Below, one piece after another: positions 1-12,000 of a stretch of DNA of 24,485 bases (position 1 is its first letter; each line of letters opens with the position of its first letter). Where the stretch lies: the NCBI GenBank assembly GCA_036496265.1, contig DASXLL010000266.1, positions 1 through 24,485 on the forward strand, given 5' to 3'. The stretch is from CAYLLN01 sp036496265 (GTDB lineage Bacteria > Planctomycetota > Planctomycetia > Pirellulales > Pirellulaceae). The notes below the pieces were generated by a model that was given only the letters and a program-made list of their open reading frames with translations, had not been told where the DNA came from and ran no database searches. Made by a program: the position numbers and the translations under genes.

Positions 1-3000
1 CGCCACGCCATTGACGGCAGTGTTGGGATCGCCGCTGTATTGAATTCCGGCGGCGCCCGCGTTGCTGACGATGTTGTTGGCCACCGTGACGCCCGGCACG
101 AGCCGAGCGGTGTTGAGCGTGGGCAGGTTGAGGACCGAGCCGTCGCCGGGATTGTTGGTGCCGGCTTGCCGCGGGCCGGCGTCGATCAAAATGCCGACTT
201 GCTGGGCCGCATAGATCTTGTTCATCTCGATCTGGATATGGCCCTGTTGGCGGTCCAGATTCGTGTCGCCGCCCTGCGTGAAGCCGGGGAACAGCGTGTC
301 GATGAAGTGAATTTGCGCGAAGGAGTTGGGCGGGGCAATGGTCGGCCCGATGGGCGGATTTTGCGCGTTGGGATTGCTCGAGTCGTTGAGCGAGGGATCG
401 GTATAAACGTTTTCGAAGCCGACTTGCGGCGTGGGAAAATGGATTTCGTCGATGACGGCCCGGTCCTGAACCGCAAGGTTCACCGGATCGCTCTCGTCCT
501 TGTCATAGGTCCAGCGGAAGTTGTGATGACCGGCCGAGACAGGGACGGTGATCTTTTGGAAGTTGAGCGAGCCGGACCATTGGGCTAATTGGGGCGTGGG
601 GAGGACAACGTCGTCCAGCTGGGTATAAACCGCCAGGCGGCCGTCGATGAACAGCCGCAACTCGTCGAAGCCCTGCTCGCTATCGACGGAGCGGAAGAAG
701 GTGAGGTCGCCGGCGCCGGTGGTCAGATCGATCGAAAGGCCGGAGCTTTGTCCATTGGTGATCTTGCCGCTCGCGGCGGCGAACGATCCGGTGGCGGCGG
801 AGTTGGTGATGATCCAGGGAGCGTCGTCGGTGGCGCTCCACTTGAGTCCATTGCCCGTGAAATTCCCTGTCTCGAAGCCCTCGACGGGAAGCGGCGCGCC
901 GAGCCGCTGATCGGGGATCAGCCGATCGTTCGTGTCGATCGAGATAATTGGCGTTTGGCTGTTATGGCTGTTGTTGGGATCGTTGAGGGGGCCGTTATCG
1001 CTGAGGCTGTATTCGGCGCCGCGGCGGATTTCGAGTTGGTAAGGCCCGCTGAGGACCTGCGTGGGCAGGGTATTGAACGGATCGTAATTTCGCGGCTGAG
1101 TGATGCTGCCGGGCGTGGCCAGATCGGTGAAACCTGTACTGTTCGCCGGGGCGCCGATGACCATTTCACCGCGTTCGGCGGGGCCGATGATAATGTTGTC
1201 TACGTAGAAGCCTTCGTGGGCGTTGTTTTGGCGGGCCGTGGCGCTTTTCAGATTGCCGAAGCCGTCTTCGTAGAGGTAATCTTGCCCCGGTATGGCGGCG
1301 ACGTTCGTCGGCGGATAGACGCCGCGCTGATTGGCATTTGCGCCCGTCAAGCTGTCCTGCGGCCAGGGGGGCAGCTGGCCTTTGGCGTCGGGCATTTGGC
1401 CGGCGGTGCTGAAGTCGAAGCGGAGCTGCAGGTTGGTCATGCCGGCGTATTTCGAAAGATCGACACGGTCCTGCCGCCATTGACCCGTGTTGTCCTGCAT
1501 GAGCTGCACTTGCTGCCTGGGATTCGACGGCAGAGCGGTGGTTGAGGCCGAGACGAACGTGCCCAGCTCGCCCTCGCGGGTCGGCGAGCTGTTGGGGCTG
1601 TCGAGCACGCTGTTATTCGTCGCCAGCAGGTCCCATGTTTGATAGCCGTACGCGATGCGGAACGAATCGGTGGAAGCGGGGGGGGCGGTGAAGGAGTCGC
1701 CGGCGGCGAAGACGAACGTGCGCGTCGCGCCGATGTAATCGGTGATGATGTGGGTCTGGCCGCTCAGCGCGCCGCTGGTGAACTGCAGGGCCTTGCCCTT
1801 GTAAAAGCCGTCGATGCCGCTGAGCGCGACGGTTGATGTGCCATTGAATTGCGTAGCCGTCGCCGTGGTGGTCGGATCGAGGACGTTGCCCGTGACATAG
1901 GGGCCGCCCGAGTTATCGAAACGCGTGAAGGGGCCGATATAAACGCGGGCGCTGTCGCGCATGTTGCCGCTGCCGGTGACGGCATCAGCATTCACATCCT
2001 CAGTGTCCAGGAAATAATCGAAATAGAATGTCGGCTTATCGGTCGCCGACATGCTGGCGAGGCTGAAATTACCCGTGATGAGGCTGCCATAGGCGGCCCC
2101 TGGCAGGTTATAGCTGTTGGTGCTCAAGTCTGGATTGAGCGACAACTCGTGCTGCTTCGTGGCGCTCAGCAGGCCCAGTTGGCCACTATTGGGAAGCAGA
2201 TTGTCGTTGCCCGTGCCGAGGAAGGGGCTGCCACCGGCGGTATATGTCTGATAGCTGTTACTGGTGGGGCCGGGAGCGGTCTGAAACGGCTCAAACCCGA
2301 AGTAGTAGCTCATGTTGGTGCTGTCTTGCTGCCGGCCACTGGCTGGGTCGGTCAACGTGGCGTCTCTCGTCGTTGCCAGCCCGTCCTGACCGCCGGCATC
2401 GTGTCCGGTATCGCCCTGGCGGCTGAATGTGGGATGCCAGAGATTGAAGTCGAACGGCGAGAAGGCGATGCCCGTGGCGCCGCCCTGCAAGAACGCACCG
2501 GTAAGAATGTCGGTTGAATCGGCGACACCGTCGCCGTCGGTATCGAATATCTTTTGCGGATTGCCATTGACATCGAGGCAGGTGAGGATGCCATCGTCCG
2601 TCATGGCGAAGAACGTATTGGCATACCGGCCGTTCTCGATATCTTGAGGACCGAGGGACAGCGCCGAGAACCGCAAGTTCGAGCCCGACAGCGTCGAGCC
2701 GGGATTGAACGGATCGGGAATCGCCACGGGCACGACCTGCGCCGGCGCGCTGGTGCCGAGGTTGATCTGACGCAGGAACTGGCCTTGGTCTGTTACGCCG
2801 TACAGCGTGCGCTCGTCGTTCGCGAAGGCCAGGCCGGTGGTGAAGCCGGGCGTGTCGGAAGCACCAGTCAAAACCGCATCGTTATAGATCTTGCCTTGGC
2901 CGGGAGTGTTCGGATCTTCGAGGGCCACAATGGTGCCGCCGCTGCCGGATTGGATGGCAGCCAGGACAACATTGCCGGCGAACTTATTAATGGCAGTGAC

Positions 3001-6000
3001 GACATCCTGGGCGGTGGAAGCATCGGCCCCGCCGGTCAATGGAATCCTGGTAACGATTGTGTTATCGACGCGCTTCGTGGGGTCGGGATCGGCCGTCGAC
3101 ACAACGAGAATGTGATTGGCCATGTTGGTGGGATTTTGGTTGATCGCATCGATTAGCTGCTGGGCCGTCGTCCCCGTCGTGCCCGTACCCGGGTTGAAGC
3201 TGGTGTCGAGGACGACGGCAACGGTGTTGTTGTTCGTGCCGCCGAATTGGACGAGCGGCCCTTGGCCATTGCGGTTGGCCCTGGAAAAGTTGACGACGAT
3301 GTTGTTGCCCTGCGAGCCCGGTCGGCCGAGGAGGTCGGCGTCGAACTCGATATCGATCGTCTGATTGGTGGAGTTCGAGAACGTCGTGGTGTTGGTGGCG
3401 TTGCTGGAATCGAGATTGAGATTGACCGAGATGTCGGCGGGCAGCGTGGAATTGACCGTCACCGTCGGCGCGAAGGCCGTGTGCAAGATCGGGTCAAAGC
3501 CATTGTGGCTCGCGGTGAAGTGAATGCGGCCTCCGTTGGCCTGAGCCCCCAAGAGAACGCTTCGGAAGCTGATGGATACGGGAGGATTCGGATTGAAGCC
3601 CCCCGCCGTGGCAAAGTCGGTCGAGCCGATTGCCGCCGTCGCGTTAGTGATCAGTGCCGCGGCAAGAGTCCCGGTGGTGCCCCCGGGCGGCACGATCGTC
3701 GTGACGTTCGTTCCCCACGGCTGCCCCTGAACGAAGGCGGCGCTGCCGGTGGTCGGATTGGCTTGGTAAAGCCGAGAGGCGCCAGCGTTGAAATCCGGCA
3801 CTGCATAATACAGGGACGTGTTGGTCGTGGTCACGCCGCCATTCAGGTCGGTGCCTCCCCACGCGAACGCATCGCCGCCGCTGCTGGTTATTTGCTGAAC
3901 GCTCTGCACCGTCGCGGGAGTGGTGGGCGGGACGGTCTCATCCGGAATGCTGTCGGTGCCAGCCGTGGTTGCGTCGCCGACGCCCGGATCGACCAGGATT
4001 AGCTGGCCGGCCGTGCCATTGTTGACCGCGTTAATTCCTTCATAGCCATACAAAAGTCCGTCGGAGCGGAAGCTGAGATCGTCAACGTTCGTGTTGGTGC
4101 TCGTAGTCAACCGAGTTGATCCATAGGTTCCCTCGACAGCACCCTGGCCGTCGTTGCCGCCGGAGAGTTGCAAGGGTGGCTGGACGAGCGAAGAATTTCC
4201 GTCCGGATTGGCGATATCGATCTGACCGCTGCCTTGCACGATTGTGGCCGTGATCAAGTTCCGAGCCGAGCTGGAGTTGATGGCTGTCAAGAGATCGCTG
4301 GCCGTGGTTCCCACGCCGATGCCATGTTGATCCGTGTCGAGCGTAATCGAGATGTGAAAGCCATTGACCGTAATGATCGGCCCTTGGCCGGCATTGCTGG
4401 CGCGGGTAAAGGTCAGGAAGATGTTGTTTCCGATGGAGCCAATTCCGGCCGCCTTGAATGTTATTTTGAGGACGCCGGGCGTATCGTTGCCGCCGGATAA
4501 TTGCAACGAGGTGTTTGCGAGCGCGCCGCTGGTTGTGATGTCGGTGTTGGGGTCTCCAGAAGTCACGTTCAACGTGATCAAACTGCTCACATTGGGATTC
4601 GCGGCGATCGCCCCGAGGAGATCGTTGACGGTCGATGCAGTCGCGCCGGGGGGGGCCACACCTGCGGTGATATCGGCGGCGTCCGTGTTCAACGTTACAT
4701 CCACGAACGTTTGGCCATTGAACGTGCTGGTGCTGACGTCAGGGGGAAGCGGGGGGTCTCCGGGGGCTGATCCTCCGTTGAAATTCAGATCTTGGGGGGT
4801 GTTAAAGCGCACGGAGATTCTGTTTCCAGCACTACCGGGCGAGACGGCGGAAAAGAGCGCGTTGACAAGTCCAGTCGTGCCAAAATCGGTGGCGACCTCC
4901 GCATTCCCGGGCGTCACCGTCGTCGTCTGGAAATCGGTGCTCGCGCCGGCGAAGGCTAAGGAGGCGGTGGGATCGATATTGAAAAGTTGGACGCCGTTGG
5001 TAACGAACATCTGCACGTCGCCGAGCGAAAATGGCCGCACGTTGGCCTGTAGGGCCTGGGTGTTCGTCGAATCGATCAACGTGGACGCGGGTTGGTCCAC
5101 CGGTCCTGAGATGCCCGGATCCATGTACTGATTGGAGGGGAATTCGGCGGTTCCGCTGCTGGATGTGATGCTACGGACGTAGGTATCCAGCGGGTCATCG
5201 ACGACACGAGCGACCGACTCGACTGGCTCCAGGCGGACGTTGGTATCGGTCGGAGTGGTGGCAAACGTCTGATCGAGCACCGAGGGAATCATTCGGTCGC
5301 TGGAAACGGCCACGAAATACGTCTTTTTCTGCCCGGGAACGACAGCCGGGAGCTGCGCCGGTCCGATGAAGGCGTCGTGCTTGCCAAAGCTGCCGCTGGG
5401 CAGGTTGGCCGTGGTCGTGCCTTGGTCGTCTTGGACGTTGGAATCGCGCCCGATGAGAATCAGCTTGCCGGTGTCGTCGAAAACGGAGAGCGTCGTATCG
5501 GGCCGCGAGAGACCGTCGGCATAATCGATGTCGAACATCGTGGACCAGGTCTTCCACCCGTCCGTGTAGCCGTTGACGTATTGGAGCAGATCGAAATCGA
5601 GGTCGAACTGATACCAATCGACATCGGTGGCGCTCGATAGCTGGCCGCCGACGGTGATCGTGTTCTTATCGACCTGCAGCAGGTTGCCGATGTTCTGTGC
5701 GCCGGCGAACGTATTGTTCGTCGTATCGCTGGCCTCGCTCGTTTCACCCAGCAGCGGCGAATGATACGGCAGTCCGTGAACTTCGATCGCATTCGTGGCA
5801 TAGCGAATGTCGGCAAAGCGAATCGTCGAGCCCGGCTTCTCGTCTTTTTGCTGCAAGCGGACCTGCAGCTGATAAGCGCCGCTGGTGAGCCCCGGATTGA
5901 GCGTGTTGCCGCTCTCAGCCGGGGACGTCAAGCTCGCCGGCTGACTGCGGACGCGAATGAAGAACGGCGCGTTCTTGAGCGGCTGCCCGCTGCTGCCGTT

Positions 6001-9000
6001 GGGAAGCACGATCCGCATGCCGGGGTCGCGGGTCGTGGTGACGAGCTTGCTCCAGGTCGGAATGCTCGCGCCGCCGTTGTTGGTGTAGGCGCCGTTTCCG
6101 GTCGTGCCGTTGAGGGCGAAATGCGTGGCGTCGATCACGGTGACTTTGAACACGCCGTTGGCGTTCGTCGTTCCCAAGACGCCGCTGACTTGAACCGTGT
6201 CGCCGTCTTGCAGATTGTGAGCGGTCGTGGTGTGAATAATGATCGGATACGAATTGGTAACGCCGGGATCGATGCCGGTATTGGGATCGATCGGGGAACC
6301 GGGAATCACGTAACCCGGCCCCTGATTCGTCGAATAGGTATCGCGGCCATTGGACGGATCCTTATCGAAGGAAATTGCCGCGCCGGAAAGCCCCGGATCG
6401 ACCGGCAAGATGGTCCACGTTCCGCCGCCGAGGTAGTTGGCGTTGCTCACCGAAGGAATGCTCAGCAAGGCGTTGAGCCAGAGGCTGAAGTGGTTGGAAT
6501 CGGTGACTTTCACGAAGAACGGTCCGTTGGCCGCCGTGTTGCCCAACACGCCGCTGACGAAAATCTGCTGGCCGGATTGGAGGCCGTGGTTGGCGCTGGT
6601 GATGACGATGGGACCGCTGGTGCCGGGATTTGTCGCCCCGCTGATCGTGCCGGTGATCTCATGAATGTCGTCGGTTACGTTCGGGATCGCGTCGGTCGAA
6701 CGGGCCAGCACATTGCCGTCGGCATCGACCAATTCGAGCATCGAGTCGAGGCTGGGTGATGTGTTGTCGATATCAAGCCAGACTTCCGTGCCGCTATCGG
6801 CGTTGAAGCTATAGACATCGACGTCGGCCGGGTTGTCGAAAGCGATCGAACCGTTGACCTGAAAGCCGAGGCGGCGCGTGTCGTCGCCGGATTTCATGTT
6901 CGGCGCGAGGCTGCCCAGGAATTGGGCCGTTTGAGGTGTGCGGGTGAGATCGACCTTGTTGATGTCGGCGTTGGTGCCGATGTTGCCCGCTTCGCTTTCG
7001 ATCACCTCGCTGGCATTGGTATCGTTGCTGTTGGGATCGAGCTTGATTCCGCGCCAATCGCCGGCCGTCGGCGGCCGCGAGGTGCCACCCAAACCAACGC
7101 TGGACGTGCTAAACCGCAAGTCCGTGATCAGCACGCCGCTATCGAGGATTGGATCGCTGGAATCGCCAATCGCCAGCTTGAGAACGTTCGCGCCCGCGTG
7201 CAATGGAAAGGTAGCGGTCAGCGCCGAGGTTACGCCGTCGTATTCAATGTGCAACTGGCCCGTTTGGTTATCGACGTCGAAAAAGCCGCTGTTGACGTTC
7301 ACCAGGTTGCCGCGAGAGTCGTGAGCGACGTTCGTGGGTGCACCGCCATTGATGAACGCGCCGAAGACATCGTTGAACGGCGAGCCGACAAACTCGGGAA
7401 ATTCATCGCTGCCAAACACAAAGCTGAACGCGCCCGATTGAACGTGCGACGCGGGATCGACATTGATCGTCACCGTGAGCACGGAAGCGTCAAATGTCGA
7501 GATCGGAGTGCCCGTCGGATTGTTCTTATTGGCCAGCGCGGTCAAATCGGGATCGCCCGGCTGACTGTCGTCTGTGCCAAACGACTGCGAAGTGTTGGTC
7601 GTGGGAAGATTGACATCGCCGGTGGAAAGGATGATGCCTTGCGGCGAAATTCCGAGCGGCACGTTGTCGCCATTGATGAAGGTGCCCGCCTGGGTGGCGC
7701 CGCCCGTGAAAGTCGCATTGGTGATCGTCACGCCGGTGGGCAGCCCGCGGAGCACCATGGCGTTGGCCAGTTGGGTCGGATCGGTGTTGGGTGTGACTTG
7801 CAACGGCCCGGTGGCCGGCGTGAACGACGGCAAAACGCCGATCGGAGTCGCGAGGCCGTCGCCGTTCGTGTCAAAGTCGGGTGAGCCATCGGGCTGGAAG
7901 CCCGCACCGACGGTGTCGTCAAACAGCGAGGTGGTGACGACGGGATAGCCGGCGGCGCCGATGATTTGGACGGTGCCGCCGATGCGATCGGCAATGTCGA
8001 GCGGAGTGCCGCTGGCCGTGATTCCCGCATCTTTGCCTTGGGCTTTGACGACCAGGCTCGCGGTGGCGCTGCTTTGAATGCGGAGGCCGCTGTAAACCTG
8101 ATGATTGGGAACGATGATCTCATCGAACAAGACGTGGACGATATCGGTGTCGTCCCAGATGGTCTCGGTCGTGAGCGTGCCGCCGCGAATCACCATGCCG
8201 TTCACGGCGTTGGCAGTGAGCCGATTGCCGCGAATGAGGGGGCCGTAGTTATCGCCACGGCTGCCGACCGCATTCAGCAATCCGGTTGCTTGCCCGTAAT
8301 CGCCGAGCACTGCGGACGTCATGGCATCGGCATTGATGCTCATCGCCGGGCCGAAATTATCGCGGATGATGTTGTTGACGATGACGGGCTGAGCGCCGCG
8401 GACGAAAATCGTCGCGTCGTCGTTGGGACCGCGGCCGTTGCGATCGGTGGTGCTGGCGCCCGTGGCATTGAATTGCAAAACGCTGTTGGCGATGCGCACG
8501 TCGGCTTGTTGCACTTCGATCGCGTTGAAGTTGTCGAAGCCGCCTTCGATCGGCACGGAGCCGCCACCATAAAAAATGCGGGCTTGAGCGATGCTGCCGC
8601 GGGAATCCGCCTCAAAAACGAGCCCGCCCCAGTCGCCCGGCGCAGCAGCGGTTGTTGCGCCGTCGCGATTGGTGTCAAAAGTGCCGCCGGCGCCATACCG
8701 ATCGTCTTTCACCGAGGTGAAGATGACTGGCGTCGTCTGGGTGCCTTCGGCGATCAATTGGCCGCTGATTTGGGCCTCAATCCGAGCGCCGCCGAGCTTC
8801 ACCGTCATGCCTGAATCGATCCGCAGGCGGCCATCGGTCAGCGTCGTGGGCGAACGGTCGGATCCCGGCGAAACGGAACCGCCCGGCGTGCCGGCGATTT
8901 CCAGATTGCTGGTGACAATGTGCGTGATGTCGGTGTCATTCCAGCGCGTCGGCACATCGACAAAGTCGATCGGATTGCCGGCCAGAGTGCGGACGCGGAT

Positions 9001-12000
9001 AAACAGGCCATTGAGCGAATTGTTGATGACGGTGTTGTCATGAATGTCGGGCCCGATGCGGCGATCGTCGAACTTGACGAGAACACCCGAGGCGCTGGGC
9101 AGGCCGTCGTCGTCGAACGCGTTGGGATTGGCCGACATCCCCGCGTTCGAGCTTTTCTGAATCGTGTTGTACGAAACCGTCGGCCGCGCGGTCTCCATGT
9201 AGATCGGGTCGTAAACGTCTTCGACCGAATCCACGACCACTTTGCCGCCGCCATACGTCATCGTCGCGTGATTGACGTAGTTCAAAAACACGGGCATCGC
9301 CAGGTTCAGCGGATTGGCGGCGTTCAAATAGTCCCGCTCGTGGTCGGAATCGTTGCGATAAACGATGCCGCCATAATCGCCGCCCTGCGCACCGGAAGTC
9401 GGCCCGTCATCATCGCCGCCGACCGAATCATCGTCATAGGAGGTGAAGACGACGGGCACATTCGGCGTGCCGAGCACCTGAATCGCGCCGCCGGACCGCG
9501 AAACCAGCCCCTGCGGCGTTGTACCCGCATTCAAGTTCGACCGGCGCATCTTGAAATCGACGCCGCCATCGATCATCACCGTCACATTGGCCGGAACGAG
9601 AAATTCGCCGCCGTCGGAAAGCGCGTTTTTCCGCGCCACGTCCTTGTAGCCGATTTGATACTCGTTGTTGTCGCTGAGCGTGCTCAGGCTGCCGTCGGTG
9701 CCGCCGTTGCCGACAATGCGAATGATTTTTTTCGCGCCAGGGTTGGTATTGGCCGAAGCCGTGAGCGCTTTCGCGATGTTGGTCGTGCTGGCTAGGGTCG
9801 TGCCGTTGACCTGCACGGATGCGCCGAGCTTATCGACATAAATCGTGTTCGTGGCCGTGTTGGCTTGGAACCAGAACTGATACACGCCGCCGGGATTGTT
9901 TTCCGCATCGCCATCGAACGCCACGCCGGTTGCGTCGCGCATCGAAACCGTCGCGTTGTCCGGCTTCATCGACAGCGACAGGTTGTATGTGCCCTGCGTA
10001 CGGCCGCCGAAGCCGGTGTCGGCGATCGTGGGGTCGAAATCGGTGTTGCCGACGCTCGTCACGGCCACAAAATAGGTGCCCGTGTCGAGATGCACTTCGA
10101 GATACGAATCGTTGCCGTAGTAGTCGTCGTTGTGAGCGATTTCCGTCTTCGTGCCGTCGGAGTTCAGTTGGTACAGCGTCAGCACCGTATTCAGCAGGCT
10201 GGAATTCGGCAGCCGCTCGGCCACTGTTTCGCCGCGGAACAGCCCCGGCTCACTGACGACAAACTGATACAGATCGATATCGTTGCTCTCGGGGCGGTGG
10301 ACCGTTTGGCCGTAGACGATATCGGCGTCGCCCGGAAATACGGGTTCGGCCGTGGCGGCATTGGGAGCGGTCGCCACGGGCGTGTTGCCGCCGCCCATGA
10401 TTGTGAGTGCCGCGGCTTCGCCGTTGTCGCCCAGCCCCAACAGGCGGCCGACTTGCTGCATGGCCGTTTGAAAATAGTCGCCGCCATATTGGCTGTTGCC
10501 CCAATCGACGAGCGCGTTGACAACCGCAACGCCCGACGAAATGTTGAGCAGCGTCCACTGCGCATTGGCGTCCTGATCGGTAAAAGTGCCGTTGCCTTGG
10601 GAGTTGCCCAGGTTGTCGGCCAAATAGAAATGATCTTGGTCCAGTACGATCACTTCCCACACACCGTTGGCGCTCGTCATGCCATCGACGCCCGTGACCT
10701 GCACAAAAGCGCCCGTTCGCAGCCCGTGATTGGGACTGGTGATCACGATCTTGGAGTCGCTTTTGGAGGAAGCAGCAAAAGGAATCGAGGTGTCGAGCGC
10801 GCCGGTGATTGTTCCTTTGACGTTGGTCTGCAATCCCGTGACGTCGGAATTGGTGACGACGGCATCCACACCGGCGATGCCGTTGGCACCCGTTTTGTCG
10901 TTGCCGGTGCCGGTCGAAATCGTCGGCGCGATCGCCCGCGGATCGCCCGTGGCGATCGTCATGTCGGCCAGATCGGACACTGAGCCGATCCGGCCCACCG
11001 AGCCATCGACTTCCTTAAACTGCACGCCCAAGTACCGGCTGTACAGTTCCAATGCCTCGCGGACGCGTTGCTTTTGCGGCTCCGTAATGGAATTGAAGAA
11101 CTGCTGTCCCTGCGGAGTGAAGCCGTAGATCGTCTGGAAGTTGTAGGTGATCGTCTCGACGCCGGCCGTCGGATCTGGATCCTGGCCGGGAACGGTGGTG
11201 ATGTGACCTTCGAAGGGAATATTGCGGTCGCCGGGTGCATCGCCCGCGCCGGGAAGCTGGATGTTGTAGAGCTTGGTTGGATCGAAGCTCGGACCGATTG
11301 TCGCCCCAGCAATTGTTTTACCGCCGCTGCCGATTACGCCGAGAACACTAGCCGTGGAGAAGCTCGAGTTGTCGATCGACCAGGAACCGCCAGATAAGTA
11401 AGCTCCGTTTGAGATTGAATTATTGAGGGAAAACTGATTCTGGTCGATGCGCGTAACAATCCAATCATTATTTGCAGCCGTATTGCCCGCGACACCGGTG
11501 ATGTGAACGTGGTCTCCAGTGGAAAGTCCATGATTCGGGCTAGTAATGACAATGGCATCGCCGGGATTCAGCGATGAGGCGTCAATAATGAGACCGCCTT
11601 CATTCGGACTTACGAATGTGTCGTCGAAAGTGACCTTAATCGAATAGCTGCCCGTCGCCGTGCCACCCTGCCCGCTGCCACTGACCTGGGGGTCGTAGTT
11701 GGTATTGGCCTGCGAGGAGACGCCGATGTAATACTGCCCGGGTGCAAACGACAGATTGCTGACCGTATCGGCGATTCCATTCCCCGCCCCATCGACCGTT
11801 GGCATCGCCGCATAGGGCGTTCCATCGGCGTTGAAAATGCGAACGAACGTGTCGAGCCCATTGCTCGGCGCCACGTTGATGCTCAGATCCGTGACCGCGT
11901 TTTGCACGTCGAACCGATACAAATCGACGTCGTTGACTTCGTTGGCGGCCGAGAGCGATGGATTGTCGCCAATGAAGGCCGGCAGCGACGAGCTCATGCT

